Shown: in pieces, positions 6,281 to 7,729 of the stretch | Position numbering within the stretch: the first letter of the stretch is position 1 | Layout: each line of letters begins with the position of its first letter | From: Bog-756 sp052143895 | Lineage (GTDB): Bacteria; Actinomycetota; Acidimicrobiia; Acidimicrobiales; RAAP-2 | Direction of reading: 5' to 3' | DNA: 7,729 nucleotides | Assembly (NCBI GenBank): GCA_052143895.1 | Contig: JBKQRT010000373.1 | Location: 1 to 7,729, forward strand | The notes under the pieces: generated by a model | Database searches by the model: none | Told to the model about the DNA's origin: nothing | Seen by the model: only the letters and a program-made list of their open reading frames with translations | Position numbers and translations under genes: made by a program

Positions 6281-7294
6281 TCACTCGAGGCCCGTTGCAG
6301 CGGCCACGATGCGCTCGACGTTGGGAAGGGCGGCGTACTCCAGATGCGGGGCGAACGGGATCGTGCCTTCGACTGCCACCCTCGCGTAGGTAGCGGCGAC
6401 GTCCGCCTCCAAAAGGACCGCGGCGATCTCTCCGCTCAGCCCGCCCCGGATGTAGTCCTCGTCGACAACGACCACGCGCCGGGTTTTGCGGACCTGGTCG
6501 ACGACCGCGTCGCGATCGAGCGGGGAGACGCTGCGCAGGTCGAGCACGGAGGCGTCGATGCCCGACCCGTCCAGCACCTGTGCCGCTTCTATGCAGCGGT
6601 GGGCGCCGACGCCGAGGCTGATCAGGGCCACGTCCGAGCCATCCCGGCGCACCGCTGCTCGTCCCAGCGGAACCTGCTCGAGTGGCAGCGGGACCTCACC
6701 CTGCGCCCCGTCAGCAGGGATCAGGTGGTCGAAGTCCACCGTGGACCTGCTACCGCCGGCCAGGTAATCGATCCACTGCTCGGACAACAGCTGGTGCTCC
6801 AGGAACACCACCACCTCGTCGGTCTCCACGGCGGTGAGCATCAGTCCCGCGGCGTCAGCCGGCGTCGACGGGCAGACCACGTTGATGTTGGGGTAAGCCG
6901 CGAGTTGGCCCCACAACACCTGCTCGTGCTGGCCGCCGTCCGTGTACCACCCGCCGCAACCGGCGCGGACAACCAACGGGATCTCCCAGCGACCACCGGA
7001 GAAATCGCGGAACTTCGACGCCGCGTTCACGATCCCCGACCACGCCACGGGCAGGAAGTCGATGAGCATGATCTCCACGACCGGCCGCAGTCCGGCCATC
7101 GCCGCACCGATCCCGGCGTAGAGGAAGGCGGACTCGCTGATCGGAGTGTCGCGCACGCGCTCGGGCCCGAACCGGACGAGCAGCTCACGGTGGATGAGCT
7201 TGACGTCCTCACCCCACGTGACGACCCGGTCGTCCTCGGCCATCGCCTCGGCGACGGCGAAGTCGACAGCCTGCCCGTACTTCATGATCGTCAT
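6281..7294 (-). CDS. ThDP-dependent 2-oxoacid dehydrogenase E1 component, beta subunit
   Basis: The 337-residue protein is a transketolase-type E1 beta subunit (pyruvate, acetoin or branched-chain 2-oxoacid dehydrogenase family). It pairs with E1 alpha to decarboxylate a 2-oxoacid on thiamine diphosphate. Visible hallmarks are WGEDV (27-31) and DTPISES (49-55), whose Glu54 matches the residue that activates the ThDP aminopyrimidine. Also present are GGQHEQ with His123 at the active-site entrance, CPSTPADAAGL (141-151), FLEHQLL (164-170), and the C-terminal signature LDLRSVSPLDRDAVVDQVRKT. Between LEHQLL and the LGRAAVRRDG strand there is a segment of about 40 residues (171-210), longer by eye than in standard E1beta proteins. 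ATG 7294 overlaps the E1alpha stop (ATGA), with GGAGGGG just upstream. A second in-frame ATG three codons on is less well placed. No E2 (lipoyl acyltransferase) or E3 gene is seen in the window. The true 2-oxoacid is unknown. Confidence 0.94.
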   Translation of the reverse strand: MTIMKYGQAVDFAVAEAMAEDDRVVTWGEDVKLIHRELLVRFGPERVRDTPISESAFLYAGIGAAMAGLRPVVEIMLIDFLPVAWSGIVNAASKFRDFSGGRWEIPLVVRAGCGGWYTDGGQHEQVLWGQLAAYPNINVVCPSTPADAAGLMLTAVETDEVVVFLEHQLLSEQWIDYLAGGSRSTVDFDHLIPADGAQGEVPLPLEQVPLGRAAVRRDGSDVALISLGVGAHRCIEAAQVLDGSGIDASVLDLRSVSPLDRDAVVDQVRKTRRVVVVDEDYIRGGLSGEIAAVLLEADVAATYARVAVEGTIPFAPHLEYAALPNVERIVAAATGLE

Positions 7295-7729
7295 CGTGCC
7301 CCTCCACTGCTGGCACCGAATGTTGCCCGTTGGCCGACAGTCTCACGGGCCACCGCTATGGCAGTCTCCACCTCTGTTGTCTCCATCGCCTCGATGCGGG
7401 CGGCCGACGCCGGATCGAGCAGCCGCCTACCGCGTCGGATCGGATCCATGCGGGAGCGCAGCGTGTAGTCCCGCGCAGCGCGGGCGCCGCGTTTGGTGAG
7501 GTCGGTCAATGCCGCCGTCCGATCACTTCTGCTCCCTCCGCCCTGCGCTCGCACGCTGTCCACGATGGGTGGACCCCACTTGGCGGCTTGACCGCGTGGG
7601 TTCTTCAATAGCCGCACGATGGGGTCGCCTTCGAAGTGACCAGCGGGGCGGTGACAGGAGACGTGCAGGAACCCAGGGCCCGCTCCGCTCCTGGCCCTCC
7701 GGATCAGGTTCCCTGCTGCTGCGTAGACG
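7291..7729 (-). CDS. ThDP-dependent 2-oxoacid dehydrogenase E1 component, alpha subunit (C-terminal part)
   Basis: The minus-strand frame ending at TGA 7291-7293 is open right up to the window edge. About 145 residues can be read from base 7728, so the apparent GTG start near 7617 is internal. The visible start, VYAAAGNLIRRARSGAGPGF, matches the helix of E1alpha proteins that precedes the GHFEGDP motif. That motif is present here (HRPAGHFEGDPI) and in family members sits beside the ThDP and phosphorylation-loop region. The C-terminus MDPIRRGRRLLD...ARIEAMETTEVETAIAVARE is the classic E1alpha ending. Between GHFEGD and DPIRR there are about 60 residues, against roughly 20 in typical acetoin or pyruvate E1alpha. 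This points to a distinct subfamily. The ThDP-binding GDG...N motif should lie outside the window. Translational coupling with E1beta through ATGA supports an alpha2beta2 enzyme. Its length and true start cannot be seen. Confidence 0.9.
   Translation of the reverse strand, partial: VYAAAGNLIRRARSGAGPGFLHVSCHRPAGHFEGDPIVRLLKNPRGQAAKWGPPIVDSVRAQGGGSRSDRTAALTDLTKRGARAARDYTLRSRMDPIRRGRRLLDPASAARIEAMETTEVETAIAVARETVGQRATFGASSGGAR

Noticed and set aside
6344..7468. + strand open frame of 374 codons opposite E1beta and E1alpha
   Set aside because: Antisense shadow. The minus strand encodes two unmistakable E1 subunits across it.
7291..7617. A stand-alone 108-residue hypothetical protein starting at GTG 7617
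   Set aside because: The frame continues open to the window edge and the extra residues contain the E1alpha GHFEGDP block, so this is the C-terminal part of E1alpha, not a separate gene.
1..7729. CRISPR array, tRNA, rRNA, riboswitch
   Set aside because: I found no regularly spaced long repeats, no tRNA cloverleaf, no rRNA-like sequence, and no ThDP-riboswitch-like element within the window. The operon's own leader lies outside it.

Overview
The window looks like a piece of a high-GC actinobacterial chromosome or large plasmid. Third codon positions are strongly G/C, GTG starts occur, Shine-Dalgarno sequences are strong (GGAGG), and protein families are typical of soil actinomycetes (ChoD-like GMC oxidoreductase, VOC/SRPBCC proteins, two-subunit ThDP E1 enzymes). 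Genus cannot be fixed from the sequence alone.

Layout, left to right on the + strand. (1) Positions 1-302 hold the 3' part of a DDE (rve) transposase gene on the + strand. It is cut by the window edge on the left and apparently truncated at its own C-terminus. (2) Positions 303-650 are a gene-free, locally AT-richer stretch with a sigma70-like promoter candidate facing left, three copies of an ATTTCACAC-like direct repeat, and weak inverted repeats. (3) Positions 651-7729 are a single leftward (minus-strand) gene set. In transcription order it encodes a ThDP-dependent 2-oxoacid dehydrogenase/decarboxylase E1 alpha subunit (5' end outside the window), E1 beta, a VOC-VOC-SRPBCC three-domain fusion, an NAD-dependent epimerase/3beta-HSD-like short-chain dehydrogenase, a zinc medium-chain alcohol dehydrogenase, and an FAD-dependent GMC oxidoreductase of the ChoD/cholesterol-oxidase-like type.

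The E1alpha/E1beta and VOC/epimerase pairs are joined by 4-base ATGA stop/start overlaps. Gaps elsewhere are 23, 70 and 156 bases, so the set reads as one operon whose main promoter lies beyond the right edge. The largest gap, before the GMC gene, contains a GC-rich hairpin and a possible tiny coupled ORF.

How the genes may work together (inference): the E1 pair would activate a 2-oxoacid on ThDP. No lipoyl E2 or E3 gene is visible, so it may decarboxylate or carboligate rather than make an acyl-CoA. The VOC-VOC-SRPBCC protein looks like a binding or isomerase/cyclase-type protein for a hydrophobic intermediate. The three redox enzymes (SDR, MDR, FAD-GMC) would oxidise or reduce hydroxyl/carbonyl groups on a bulky, possibly steroid- or terpenoid-like, substrate. 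I do not recognise this combination as a named pathway. It is the best candidate here for an undescribed system, and the transposase remnant at its end is compatible with accessory, mobile DNA.
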